DNA of 45,691 nucleotides from positions 1-45,691 of the forward strand of contig NZ_CANLZM010000020.1 in assembly GCF_947495565.1 (NCBI RefSeq), read 5' to 3'. Positions 8,109-16,375 of the stretch are shown here, one piece after another. Every line of letters begins with the position of its first letter. Within the stretch, counting starts at the first letter, position 1. The position numbers and the translations under genes were made by a program. This DNA comes from an uncultured Pontibacter sp. (GTDB taxonomy: Bacteria > Bacteroidota > Bacteroidia > Cytophagales > Hymenobacteraceae). The notes below the pieces were generated by a model. That model worked only from the letters and a program-made list of their open reading frames with translations, was not told where the DNA came from and did no database searches.

Positions 8109-8460
8109 ACTACGTTAAATAAGTTGCATTGAGCTTGGCTTTACGGCATCAGGCTTGCCTGCGTTGCATGCGGTTTTTTACTTTAGAGGTAGCCATGGCA
8201 AGAGCGACAAAGAGCTATTGGAAACTATAATGCAGAGCCTGCAGCTACAATGAAGTTACCTGGCCAGCTAGTATACACCCAACTAGATGCTCGTCATATT
8301 TATCTGCAAGCTCATCACATTTATATAAGTAAACGCACCAAAACAGTTCTGAATATCGTTGTAAATCTATGCTTTACATCTTTGCCGGTGCTTCTGCCGC
8401 TGCACCCAATAACTTTATTTGCGTTTTAATAGTATTCCCCAAAGCCATTAAACTAATTGC
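8109..8460. other. Divergent intergenic region before the motor/cytoskeletal operon
   Basis: About 350 bases without a gene, between the divergent acetyltransferase and the lipoprotein gene. It should hold the promoter of the ten-kilobase operon that follows. A pair of imperfect 15-base direct repeats at 8289-8303 and 8310-8324 is listed separately. No clear TAnnTTTG/TTTG promoter pair was found. Confidence 0.55.
8289..8324 (+). repeat. Two imperfect direct repeats, 21 bases apart
   Basis: GCTCGTCATATTTAT (8289-8303) and GCTCATCACATTTAT (8310-8324) match at 13 of 15 positions with a 21-base period, about two helical turns. They lie 137 bases before the first gene of the operon. Such an arrangement could bind a dimeric regulator, but it may also be chance. 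Confidence 0.4.
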
Positions 8461-9810
8461 ATGCTTCTAAAAAGGTTCGTCAGTTACTCCCACACAATGC
8501 TGCTTTGCAGCGCCCTTCTACTTTCCGGTTGCTTCGAAAAGCAGCCTGATGGACAGAAAACAGACCCTGAGGCCACTGTTACCACGCAGGAGAACAGCGC
8601 TGCCAACGCATCTGCCACAGCAGAAACCGCCGCGTCAGCCAAAGCAAACGTAAACGTATACCTCGAAATCTCGAACGGCATGAAGGGCTTTATGCCTGCG
8701 GCGGCGGCCGGAAAAGAGGCTACCACGTTCCAAAACAACCTGCTAAAGCTTATCTCAGAAGTCCAGGACGGGCGCTATGTCTCCGGCAAAGCCTTCTTCC
8801 TGGCCAAAGAAGATGCGCAAAGCCACCCGGTGCTGGACAGTGTCTCGTACAATACCATGAAAAGCTACATCGTTAGTGGTATAAAGGATGATGTGCGGGG
8901 CACGCCGCTTCCGGCCATGCTGCAGACGGTGTTGCAAAAATCCATAGACCAGGGGGCGGTCAGCATCATCATTTCGGACTTTATACATGGCCCAAGCGAT
9001 CAAGGGCAGTTTATCTCCCTCGATGCCGATATCAGGAGCAGCCTGCGGGAGGCAGAGCACCAGGGGCTGGCCATCGCCATATTGGGCAATACGTCGGAAT
9101 TCTTCGGCACGTATCACCCGGCTGTAAAGAAACCGGAAGTGAGGAGAACACTCCAGGGCGAGGAGATACCTTATTACATTTGGGTAATTGGCAAACAGGA
9201 GCAGGTGCAGGTGGTAACAAACAGGGTGCTCCGGAACTTGCCGCCACAGCAGGCATACTTTGGGTTTGAATATCAGAAAGTGGCATTTACGGCCTTATTA
9301 AAGGAGAAGGAATTCAGGCCGGCAGGCGTGGTGTACTGCAGCAGCCGTAACGCCGACCCCTGTACATCGGTAAACCTGCAGCCGGAAAAAAGTGAGCCGG
9401 TGGAATTTACAGTTGCGCTTGATTTAAGCAGCCTTCCCATGTCGATGCAAAGTATAGATTACCTGAAAAAGAACCTGAAAGTAACCGCCACAGGCAGTAG
9501 AGCAAGTATGGTATCGGTTACGGGGGCTGATGAAAGTATAAAAGCCACGCCAGACCTGGCCAGGTATAGCCATTTTGTGAGGGTGCAGGTGCCGCAGCTA
9601 ACAGCAAACTCCGGGGCTATCACGGTACAATTGCCGCACGTTTATCCTTCCTGGATAGACAAATGGGCAACTGATAATGACAACAACCCGGCAGCAGAGC
9701 CGAAAAAAACTTACCAGTTAAATAAAATAGTTAACGGCGTTCAGGCGCTCTACCGTGACCAGAGCGAATACGTTTTCAGTGCAACCTTACAGTTTAACAA
9801 AGCAGACTAA
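8461..9810 (+). CDS. Lipoprotein with a degenerate vWA-like domain
   Basis: This 449-residue protein has a signal peptide ending in Leu-Ser-Gly-Cys (Cys24), a good lipobox, and then an Ala/Thr/Glu-rich linker to about residue 62. The next 170 residues look like a von Willebrand factor A fold with an altered metal site: Glu69-Ile-Ser71-Asn-Gly-Met stands where Asp-x-Ser-x-Ser-Met is usual, and Ser172-Asp173 in Ile-Ile-Ile-Ser-Asp-Phe stands at the second metal-site strand. The C-terminal part (about 310-449) looks beta-sandwich-like. The vWA assignment is my inference. It starts a long operon; the next gene is five bases away. The likely site is the periplasmic face of the inner or outer membrane. 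Confidence 0.72.
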   Translation: MLLKRFVSYSHTMLLCSALLLSGCFEKQPDGQKTDPEATVTTQENSAANASATAETAASAKANVNVYLEISNGMKGFMPAAAAGKEATTFQNNLLKLISEVQDGRYVSGKAFFLAKEDAQSHPVLDSVSYNTMKSYIVSGIKDDVRGTPLPAMLQTVLQKSIDQGAVSIIISDFIHGPSDQGQFISLDADIRSSLREAEHQGLAIAILGNTSEFFGTYHPAVKKPEVRRTLQGEEIPYYIWVIGKQEQVQVVTNRVLRNLPPQQAYFGFEYQKVAFTALLKEKEFRPAGVVYCSSRNADPCTSVNLQPEKSEPVEFTVALDLSSLPMSMQSIDYLKKNLKVTATGSRASMVSVTGADESIKATPDLARYSHFVRVQVPQLTANSGAITVQLPHVYPSWIDKWATDNDNNPAAEPKKTYQLNKIVNGVQALYRDQSEYVFSATLQFNKAD

Positions 9811-9815
9811 ACTAT

Positions 9816-10229
9816 ATGATTCAACAGTTTTTTTCAGGGCTCTACGAGATGGTGCTGGGCCGCCCTATCCCCGCCAACTTCACCAACGATTACCGCGAAG
9901 TGGTTTTCCCGAACACCGGGCTGATGCTGTTCATCATCACGCTGGCCATTGTTATACTTTACTACTATGTGCTGAACCGCGTGATGAGCACCGGCCTGTA
10001 TAAAACGCAGCACTGGGTTATGTTCCTGATCCTGAACGCCATCATCGCCTTTATAATCCCGGTTACGCAGGTGAGCAGCAACGATATCGAGACGCACTCT
10101 TATACTTATATGTTTGCTTTCGTTAACGTGGTGTTCAGTCTTATACTTTTCTTCGTGTTTTCTATACTACTCAAAAAGGGATCCGTGCAGGCATGGACTA
10201 CCCCGATGAAATGGCCTAATAAAAGATAA
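9816..10229 (+). CDS. Three-helix membrane protein of unknown function
   Basis: A 137-residue protein with three hydrophobic segments at about residues 34-54, 65-87 and 97-117, each long enough to cross the membrane. The first 30 residues are amphipathic. I recognise no family. It sits five bases after the lipoprotein gene and two bases before the tubulin-like gene, so it is firmly part of the operon. It probably links the periplasmic lipoprotein to the cytoplasmic GTPase and ATPase encoded downstream. Confidence 0.75.
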   Translation: MIQQFFSGLYEMVLGRPIPANFTNDYREVVFPNTGLMLFIITLAIVILYYYVLNRVMSTGLYKTQHWVMFLILNAIIAFIIPVTQVSSNDIETHSYTYMFAFVNVVFSLILFFVFSILLKKGSVQAWTTPMKWPNKR

Positions 10230-10231
10230 CT

Positions 10232-11683
10232 ATGGCAAAGCTTTTTGTATTCGGAATTGGTGGCACCGGCTCCCGCGTGATCCGCTCGCTGGTCATGCTG
10301 ATGGCCGCTGGTGTCAAGGTTCAGAACTGTGATAAAATAGTACCGATCATCATTGATCCAGATACACAGAACGGCGACATGAACCGCACCGTGGAGCTGC
10401 TCAAAACATATAAGCATATTCACGATGCGTTAGGCCGCCGGGAGGAAGGTTTCTTTCACACCGATATCAGCACACTGTCCAGTATAGCCGGCGATGGTAC
10501 CGCCAAGATCCGCGACAGTTTTGTGTATGATTTCGGCGGGATCAACAAGCCTTTTAAAGACCATGTAGGCTATAACCAGCTGGATGTGGAGAGCCAGGCG
10601 CTCATCGACCTGCTGTTCACCCCAGAGAACCTGAACAACAGCTTGGATGTAGGCTTCCGTGGCAGCCCGAACGTGGGCAGCGTGGTGCTGAACGAGATCA
10701 TTGATTCTCCGGAAATGCGCTTCTTCGCTTCCAATTTCCAGCCCGGCGATCGTATCTTCTTCGTGAGCTCAATCTTTGGCGGAACAGGCGCTGCCGGCTT
10801 CCCGCTGCTGCTGAAAAACTTTAAGGATAGCCGTACTAGTCTTCCAAACGCTGCCAGCCTGAACACGGCGCTGACGGGCGCGATGGTGGTGTTGCCATAC
10901 TTCTCGCTGGAGCAACCTGCCGCCGGCGTAGAGGCTGATTTTATCGACTCAAATACCTTTACAACCAAGGCAAAGGATGCGCTATCTTACTACCAGCATC
11001 ACCTGAACGGAGTGAATGCCGTGTACTACATGGGCGACAAACCGGACAAGCCGATGGAGAACAATCCGGGCCGTGCCAGTCAAAAGAACGACGCGCACCT
11101 TGTTGAGCTGCTTAGCGCACTGGCTATAGTTGACTTTATGGATTACTCAGACGATGAGCTTTCCGGCAACGAGACTTTCCACGAATATGGCCTGCGCGAA
11201 GACGTGAACAACGTACAGTTCTCGCACCTCGACAGTGAAACAAAAGACCGTATCGCCACGCAGCTGATCCGCTTCCACTACTTCGAGCGCTACTACACCA
11301 CGCACCTGCCCGGCGACGCACAGGCGGCTTATGCCAAAGGTGTGGACCTGCAAGGTGCCCTGCGCAACGAGCCGGTGTTCCGGGAGCTGAACAAATTCCT
11401 GACGAACCCGGAGTTCGGCTACCAGGCATGGCTGCGCGAACTAAGTCGCAAGGAGAGGACCTTCGCCGCCCTTGACCTGAACGAGACGGACTTCAACCGC
11501 ATGGTATCAGATAAACACGTGGAAACCGGTTTCCTGAACAAGGGTATTAGCCAAGGGGCCTTCGTAAAAGAACTCAACCGCGCCTCCGAATCTGTGTCTG
11601 ACCGCGATGCCTTCAAGGCAACTATAAAAGCGTTTGAAACCGCTACGGAGAGGCTGGTGGAGGAGAAGCTGAAGTATAGTTAA
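10232..11683 (+). CDS. Tubulin/FtsZ-like GTPase
   Basis: This 483-residue protein has the two hallmark nucleotide-binding motifs of the tubulin superfamily: Gly8-Ile-Gly-Gly-Thr-Gly-Ser-Arg15 after the first beta strand, and Phe182-Gly-Gly-Thr-Gly-Ala-Ala-Gly189, equivalent to the GGGTGSG tubulin signature. The Ala-Ala change departs slightly from FtsZ. The protein is far too different from FtsZ to be the cell-division protein and resembles the Tubulin_2-type, FtsZ-like families that have been predicted to act in membrane remodelling. The C-terminal 200 residues are helical and unknown. It lies between a three-helix membrane protein and an actin-like ATPase, so a filament or membrane-bound assembly is likely. 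Confidence 0.82.
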   Translation: MAKLFVFGIGGTGSRVIRSLVMLMAAGVKVQNCDKIVPIIIDPDTQNGDMNRTVELLKTYKHIHDALGRREEGFFHTDISTLSSIAGDGTAKIRDSFVYDFGGINKPFKDHVGYNQLDVESQALIDLLFTPENLNNSLDVGFRGSPNVGSVVLNEIIDSPEMRFFASNFQPGDRIFFVSSIFGGTGAAGFPLLLKNFKDSRTSLPNAASLNTALTGAMVVLPYFSLEQPAAGVEADFIDSNTFTTKAKDALSYYQHHLNGVNAVYYMGDKPDKPMENNPGRASQKNDAHLVELLSALAIVDFMDYSDDELSGNETFHEYGLREDVNNVQFSHLDSETKDRIATQLIRFHYFERYYTTHLPGDAQAAYAKGVDLQGALRNEPVFRELNKFLTNPEFGYQAWLRELSRKERTFAALDLNETDFNRMVSDKHVETGFLNKGISQGAFVKELNRASESVSDRDAFKATIKAFETATERLVEEKLKYS

Positions 11684-11690
11684 CCGCAAC

Positions 11691-11802
11691 TGTCCCCTTG
11701 AGGGGACCGCAGGGGTGTAATCTTGCACGAGGTTTAGCTGCGAACAAATGCTTTCTAATCTTCAACCGAACTTAACACCCCTATAGTCCCCTCAAGGGGA
11801 CA
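11691..11802. repeat. Long imperfect inverted repeat between the tubulin-like and actin-like genes
   Basis: Arm 1 (11691-11720) starts TGTCCCCTTGAGGGGAC and arm 2 (11772-11802) is its reverse complement with a three-base difference in the middle and one inserted base. Each arm is itself a small palindrome (CCCCTTGAGGGG). The 51-base loop is unremarkable. It starts eight bases after the upstream stop codon. It could be a dispersed intergenic repeat, an RNA-processing hairpin that adjusts expression of the two halves of the operon, or an attenuator. No T run follows, so a plain terminator is unlikely. Confidence 0.8.
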
Positions 11803-11843
11803 ATTCTCTCTTTCGGTTTGCAAATCCGGAAGAATAAAGTGAA

Positions 11844-11889
11844 GGGGCCAGAGGCCCCGCTATAGTTCGACACGAGCGAGGACGCTCGC
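11844..11889. repeat. Two further short hairpins before the actin-like gene
   Basis: GGGGCC/GGCCCC pair at 11844-11849 and 11853-11858, and GCGAG/CTCGC pair at 11876-11880 and 11885-11889. With the larger inverted repeat just upstream, the whole 247-base spacer is built of GC-rich hairpins, unlike the very short gaps elsewhere in this operon. Confidence 0.6.
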
Positions 11890-11930
11890 GCCATACTTGG
11901 CAAACATTACTCAAAACAAACTAAACAAAC

Positions 11931-14900
11931 ATGCCGAAAGTACTTCGTCTTCATAAAACCGGATCTAACGTGGAAGGCTGGGCCAAAACCAGCCAGATCA
12001 CGAGCACCGAGATAAAAGATATAACCGATGGCGCAGGAGGAAGAGCCTTGAAGATCAACGCTTCCATACCAACGCCATTTGCCCGCATGCACCTATTCGA
12101 AACCGCTTTTGACTTTGTAAAACGAGGCGTGGCAGGCAACAGCACCAATACCATTTACCATAAGTTTGTCACGCACTTCTGGGATTTGTGGGAGCTGCTG
12201 TATAACCACCAGAGCTATGCGCAGGCCGGTAACAAGATCATCATCCGCCGCTGGAACAAGCACCAGCAGCTGGGTGCCATGCAGGCAAACCCAAACACCA
12301 GCTTGCTGGGCCGCACGCTGGAACTGTTCATGAACGACAGCCGCTTCCAAGGCATAGAGGATATCTTCCTGATCTTCTTCGAATCCACAAACAGCCGGGG
12401 TGATAAACACATGCAGCTGATAGGCGGTACATCACCGCTGACTTTCTTGTTTGTGGCCCCGAATGTGCAGCCGCTAAGTATGAACCGTGCCCAGAACATC
12501 GGCACCTACTTCGACCATAACTATGTTTCTTTAGAGCACCGCGAGGCAGATTTCAGGGAGTATGTGCACAAGCTGTTTGTATCTAACCCTGCTATGATCC
12601 AGGCGTTCCCGGCAGTATACAATGCGCTGGACGAGAACCTGCTGCGAAGTATCAATATGGCAGGAGCCGTGGGGCAAGGGGCAATTGCATCGCAGTACCT
12701 GCAGCTCGTGGATTTTCAGCAGAACCCGGTGCATGTGGGCCACATCAATTTCCTGGTGAAAAAGGACCAGACCGCCGTTACCAGCAGCGACCTGTTCATC
12801 CGTCCGACGCACACAGGCTTTGCAGGCGAGCGGCCAATTGTGCTGAAGCCTGAATTGCGACTGGCCCCGGATGTGAAGTATGTAAACAACCTGGCCTGGC
12901 CGGTAAATACGGTGGTGGGTTATGCTGATGAGAAGCCGCTGGAGAACCGTTCGTTGCCGGGTGTCGGCTTCAACTATCCATACTTAACCATCAACGACCT
13001 GCTGCAGGAAACGCTGGTACAGGTACCTTACGAGGTAAACACCGATCGTTTCTTTAGCGGAACGGTGGTGTACCAGCCGGGTGTAACGGAGAAGTCTTTT
13101 AATTACCTGCTGCCGATCACGAGCTTATACTTTGATTTCTTCACGCCAGAGGATTTGGCCAACCACCTGACTTTCCACATCGACATGAACCATGTGCGGG
13201 TAACGCTGCGTGTACCAACCGAGAAAGGGAGCGTGGTGTACGAGCGCAGCTATTACGACAACCCACTCAACTCGAAAGACGCCAACGGCAACATCATCCC
13301 GGAGAAAGGCCACATCATTAAGTCCAGAATTGGCCTGGGCGTGTTCCCATTCTACAAGTTCACGGATGCGGTACAGTACAACGACTTCTATAAGGTGATG
13401 CTGGTGGATGAGGACATTGATCCGCTTTTAGTGAACAAGAACCACTCGCTCAATTTCTTTGCGGGTGGCAAGCAACTGGAAGCAGGTGGCGGTATCATCT
13501 CAGCTACGGCACACAAACGCACCAAAAAGAGTAACAGCAGCGCCGGCAGTACTTATTACGAGATCCGTGGCACACATTTCGATTTTGCAGAGCTTACACA
13601 TGAAGGTGTCGATTTTGTAGGCAAGGCACTGATCGTACCGAAGTTCGAAGAAAAGCAGCAGGGTATCCACAACTTTACCTTTGCGGTTGATTTCGGAACC
13701 TCCAATACGCACATTGCCTATACTTCAGGCTCTAACCAGCCGCCGCGCGAGTTCTCCATCACCGCCAACGATCAGCAGCTGGTAATGCTCAACAAGCCTT
13801 CTGATGACGCTGCTTTAACAGATTACCAGCGCTTCCATAAACGTGGTTTTGGTAGGCTATTCGCTGTGGAAACCTTATTGAAGCGTGAGTTCATACCTTT
13901 GATCATCGGCTCCGGCGGTTCGCTGTACAACTTCCCGACCCGAACGGCCACCTGTGAGGCTATTGATTTCGAGAACCAGATCACCAACCTGTTTGGCAAC
14001 ATCAACATCGGTTTCTCTATCAACACCGAGGGTACGCATCAGGACCAGTACAAGCAGACTTACCACACCGACCTGAAGTGGAGCGAAACGCTGACGAATG
14101 CAGGCAAGCGCCGCATAGAAGCCTTCTTCACAGAGATCATGCTCCTGATAAAAAACAAGGTAGTACTGAACCACGGCAATGTAGCCAGCACTAAAATAGT
14201 ATGGTTCGCCCCGCTGAGTTTTGATGAGTATTCTCGCAACATGTTTCAAAACGTGTGGGATACCGTGTATAACAACGTGTTCAAGAACGCCAGAACAACA
14301 GTGTGCATTACTGAATCGGTGGCACCGTTCTATTTCCTGTCCAGGACCGGGGCTGTGGTGCCGAGCCAGGATGAGAACCTGATAAATGTAGATATTGGCG
14401 GCGGTACTACTGATGTGCTGCTCTTCACTAACCGTAAGCCATCGCATAGTTCCTCCTTCCGCTTTGCCGGAAACGACCTGTGGGGTGATGGTTTTGCCGC
14501 AGTGAAAACCCAAAAAGACAATGGCCTGTTACAGTACGGCGTAGACCATGTGCTGCGGATTCCTTTAACTGAGGAAGGGCGCGAGTACCGTAAATTCCTG
14601 GAGACAGCACTGGATAATCCGGACTTTAACTCTGCCGACATCAGCTCTTTACTGTTCAGTTACGATAAGGAGCTAAACTATAGTTCTCAGCTACTGCAGG
14701 CGCGTCAGTTGCGTTTGATGTTTTACCTGCACTTCGGTGCGCTCATGTATCATCTAGCGCAATTGGTACAGCAGCTGAACGTAAAAATGCCGCGTTACAT
14801 TTCATTTAGCGGTCGTGGAAGTTTATACATCAGGCTATTAAGCGCAGGCAATAACCTGTCTAACGTGGAGCGTTATGCCAAGGCTATTTTTCAGAAGGTG

Positions 14901-15395
14901 TCAGGGCAGGAGCCGCCGGCAAACTTTAAGCTGGTGCTGGTAGATAATCCGAAGCAGGTAACGGCAAACGGTGGCGCCATGGCCTTGGATGGAACCGATC
15001 TGAACGACCTGACCAACATCCCGATTATGCGGCCAACAGGTACGGCCAACCCTGAGGATGCGCTAACGCCGGTAACTAAAACACAGATCACAGGCGAGCT
15101 GCGCCAGGAGGTAATGGATAACGTTATAAACTGCCTGCAGCTGCTGCTCGACGACCCTGACATTTCGCCGCTAATGCGCTCTATGGGTGTAGAGGTGGAC
15201 CCGATGCGCGTGCTGGAGTTTATGAAGCTCAACATTCAGGACAGCTATACCATGATTTTGGAAGACACATTGCGTGGCCTTACTGACCGGGAGCCGCTGC
15301 ATGAAACCATGTTCTTTATGCCGCTCAAGCAGTCGTTGTACTTGCTTTCTAAAGAGCTGTACAGGCAGCAGTCGCAGGTAAGCGCTATTTCCTAA
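11931..15395 (+). CDS. Large protein with C-terminal actin/Hsp70-like ATPase module
   Basis: A 1,154-residue cytoplasmic protein. The first 580 residues match no family I know and are mixed alpha/beta with long beta-rich stretches. From residue 584 an actin/Hsp70-fold ATPase is clear: phosphate-1 loop Phe584-Ala-Val-Asp587-Phe-Gly-Thr-Ser-Asn, phosphate-2 loop Asp821-Ile-Gly-Gly-Gly-Thr-Thr-Asp828, and the adenosine loop Ser-Gly961-Arg-Gly-Ser. The module is longer than DnaK's ATPase domain, with inserts between the loops, and there is no DnaK-type substrate-binding domain. Finding an actin-fold and a tubulin-fold protein as operon neighbours is rare. It may form filaments or act as an ATP-driven conformational switch for the motor encoded downstream. 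Confidence 0.85.
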   Translation: MPKVLRLHKTGSNVEGWAKTSQITSTEIKDITDGAGGRALKINASIPTPFARMHLFETAFDFVKRGVAGNSTNTIYHKFVTHFWDLWELLYNHQSYAQAGNKIIIRRWNKHQQLGAMQANPNTSLLGRTLELFMNDSRFQGIEDIFLIFFESTNSRGDKHMQLIGGTSPLTFLFVAPNVQPLSMNRAQNIGTYFDHNYVSLEHREADFREYVHKLFVSNPAMIQAFPAVYNALDENLLRSINMAGAVGQGAIASQYLQLVDFQQNPVHVGHINFLVKKDQTAVTSSDLFIRPTHTGFAGERPIVLKPELRLAPDVKYVNNLAWPVNTVVGYADEKPLENRSLPGVGFNYPYLTINDLLQETLVQVPYEVNTDRFFSGTVVYQPGVTEKSFNYLLPITSLYFDFFTPEDLANHLTFHIDMNHVRVTLRVPTEKGSVVYERSYYDNPLNSKDANGNIIPEKGHIIKSRIGLGVFPFYKFTDAVQYNDFYKVMLVDEDIDPLLVNKNHSLNFFAGGKQLEAGGGIISATAHKRTKKSNSSAGSTYYEIRGTHFDFAELTHEGVDFVGKALIVPKFEEKQQGIHNFTFAVDFGTSNTHIAYTSGSNQPPREFSITANDQQLVMLNKPSDDAALTDYQRFHKRGFGRLFAVETLLKREFIPLIIGSGGSLYNFPTRTATCEAIDFENQITNLFGNINIGFSINTEGTHQDQYKQTYHTDLKWSETLTNAGKRRIEAFFTEIMLLIKNKVVLNHGNVASTKIVWFAPLSFDEYSRNMFQNVWDTVYNNVFKNARTTVCITESVAPFYFLSRTGAVVPSQDENLINVDIGGGTTDVLLFTNRKPSHSSSFRFAGNDLWGDGFAAVKTQKDNGLLQYGVDHVLRIPLTEEGREYRKFLETALDNPDFNSADISSLLFSYDKELNYSSQLLQARQLRLMFYLHFGALMYHLAQLVQQLNVKMPRYISFSGRGSLYIRLLSAGNNLSNVERYAKAIFQKVSGQEPPANFKLVLVDNPKQVTANGGAMALDGTDLNDLTNIPIMRPTGTANPEDALTPVTKTQITGELRQEVMDNVINCLQLLLDDPDISPLMRSMGVEVDPMRVLEFMKLNIQDSYTMILEDTLRGLTDREPLHETMFFMPLKQSLYLLSKELYRQQSQVSAIS

Positions 15396-15421
15396 ACGCA
15401 TCTTAAGTGCCTTGCCTTTTC

Positions 15422-15435
15422 ATACTTAGAAGTAT
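15422..15435. repeat. Short palindrome made of the AAGTATA word
   Basis: ATACTT-AG-AAGTAT is a perfect inverted repeat of the recurring word, in the 120-base gap between the ATPase gene and the next gene. It is too short and too weak for a terminator, and it may be a protein-binding site. Confidence 0.5.
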
Positions 15436-15515
15436 AAAGTGATGCTGAGAGGCAGAGGTTTAATTTGAAATCAAGAGAAAAAAATAGAAATAGAAACAGA
15501 ATTTAACATTGACTC

Positions 15516-16367
15516 ATGAATATAATAGCAGTCATTATAAGTATAATTGCGCTGATAGGTGCCGGCTTTGCCTTTTTGAGGGCCGTTAGTGCCTATAACA
15601 TGCTTACCAAGCGCATAGACAGGCTGAGGGATCAAAACAGCGATCTGGAAGCTCGCCTCAGAAGGATGGAGGGAAATGCCAGCCGCGGCAACAGGCCGGC
15701 CAGTGAGCAAAGCGAAGGCGGCAGGCAAAAGAAGCAGCGGCAGGAGCGCCAGGAGCAGCAACCCGAACAGCGCCAGAAGCCAAGAGAACGACAGCAGCAG
15801 CCTCCACAAGCCGAAGAGGAAATTGAACAGCAGCAGCAAAAGCGCAGAAGAGACAAACGCAGGAAAAATGAACCAGCGGAAAGAGTAAAACCTGAAGAGA
15901 GCGCAAAAGCAGCGCCAGCCTCGGCATCAAGTGCAGTACGGATGGAGTTTGCCGGAGGTGACCTGTTAGATGAGCTGGAGCAGCAGGCCAGAACCACAAC
16001 GCCGCCGCCGGTGCAGCCAGATGCCATGCCAGATGCTGAGCCGATAGATCCGGGAACCCGTTTCGCCATTATACCAGAGGATGGTGTGATACGCCAGCAC
16101 CAGCTGCAGCAGCAACCCGACTCCGATAGCTACATCGAAATGGACATACCGGCCGATGGCAGCAATACCACCCGCTATCGCTTTAACCTGTCTGGCAACC
16201 ACGCATTTGTTATTGCGCAGGGTATAGACAGGCTGGAGAATGCCTTTGCTTTCGAGAAGCCATCTAACCGTATGGTGAGCCGGGTGGTGCTGCAGGGCGA
16301 CGGTATTCTGGCAAAAGTAAACAACGGCTGGAGAATCCAGGAAAAAGCACGCATCGATTTCAGATAA
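15516..16367 (+). CDS. Membrane-anchored coiled-coil protein, Gln/Arg/Glu-rich
   Basis: A 283-residue protein. Residues 3-25 form one membrane segment, and residues 25-50 look like a coiled coil (Leu-Thr-Lys-Arg-Ile-Asp-Arg-Leu). Residues 50-130 are low complexity, made of Gln, Glu, Arg and Lys with runs of Gln, and are probably disordered or helical. A folded domain occupies about 185-283. I do not recognise the family. The next gene starts eight bases later. The layout suggests an inner-membrane tether with a long flexible arm, fitting a structural part of the same envelope complex as the MotA/MotB-like pair. Confidence 0.75.
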   Translation: MNIIAVIISIIALIGAGFAFLRAVSAYNMLTKRIDRLRDQNSDLEARLRRMEGNASRGNRPASEQSEGGRQKKQRQERQEQQPEQRQKPRERQQQPPQAEEEIEQQQQKRRRDKRRKNEPAERVKPEESAKAAPASASSAVRMEFAGGDLLDELEQQARTTTPPPVQPDAMPDAEPIDPGTRFAIIPEDGVIRQHQLQQQPDSDSYIEMDIPADGSNTTRYRFNLSGNHAFVIAQGIDRLENAFAFEKPSNRMVSRVVLQGDGILAKVNNGWRIQEKARIDFR

Positions 16368-16375
16368 ACCCTTAG

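Noticed and set aside
10232..11683. Cell-division FtsZ
   Set aside because: The signature is GGTGAAG instead of GGGTGSG, length and C-terminus differ, and no division genes are nearby.
11691..11802. Rho-independent terminator between the tubulin-like and actin-like genes
   Set aside because: There is no T run after the hairpin, and arms of 30 bases with a 51-base loop are unlike the three clear terminators in this window.
13875..14513. 212-residue antisense frame within the actin-like gene
   Set aside because: It covers the conserved ATPase loops on the other strand and has no family features.
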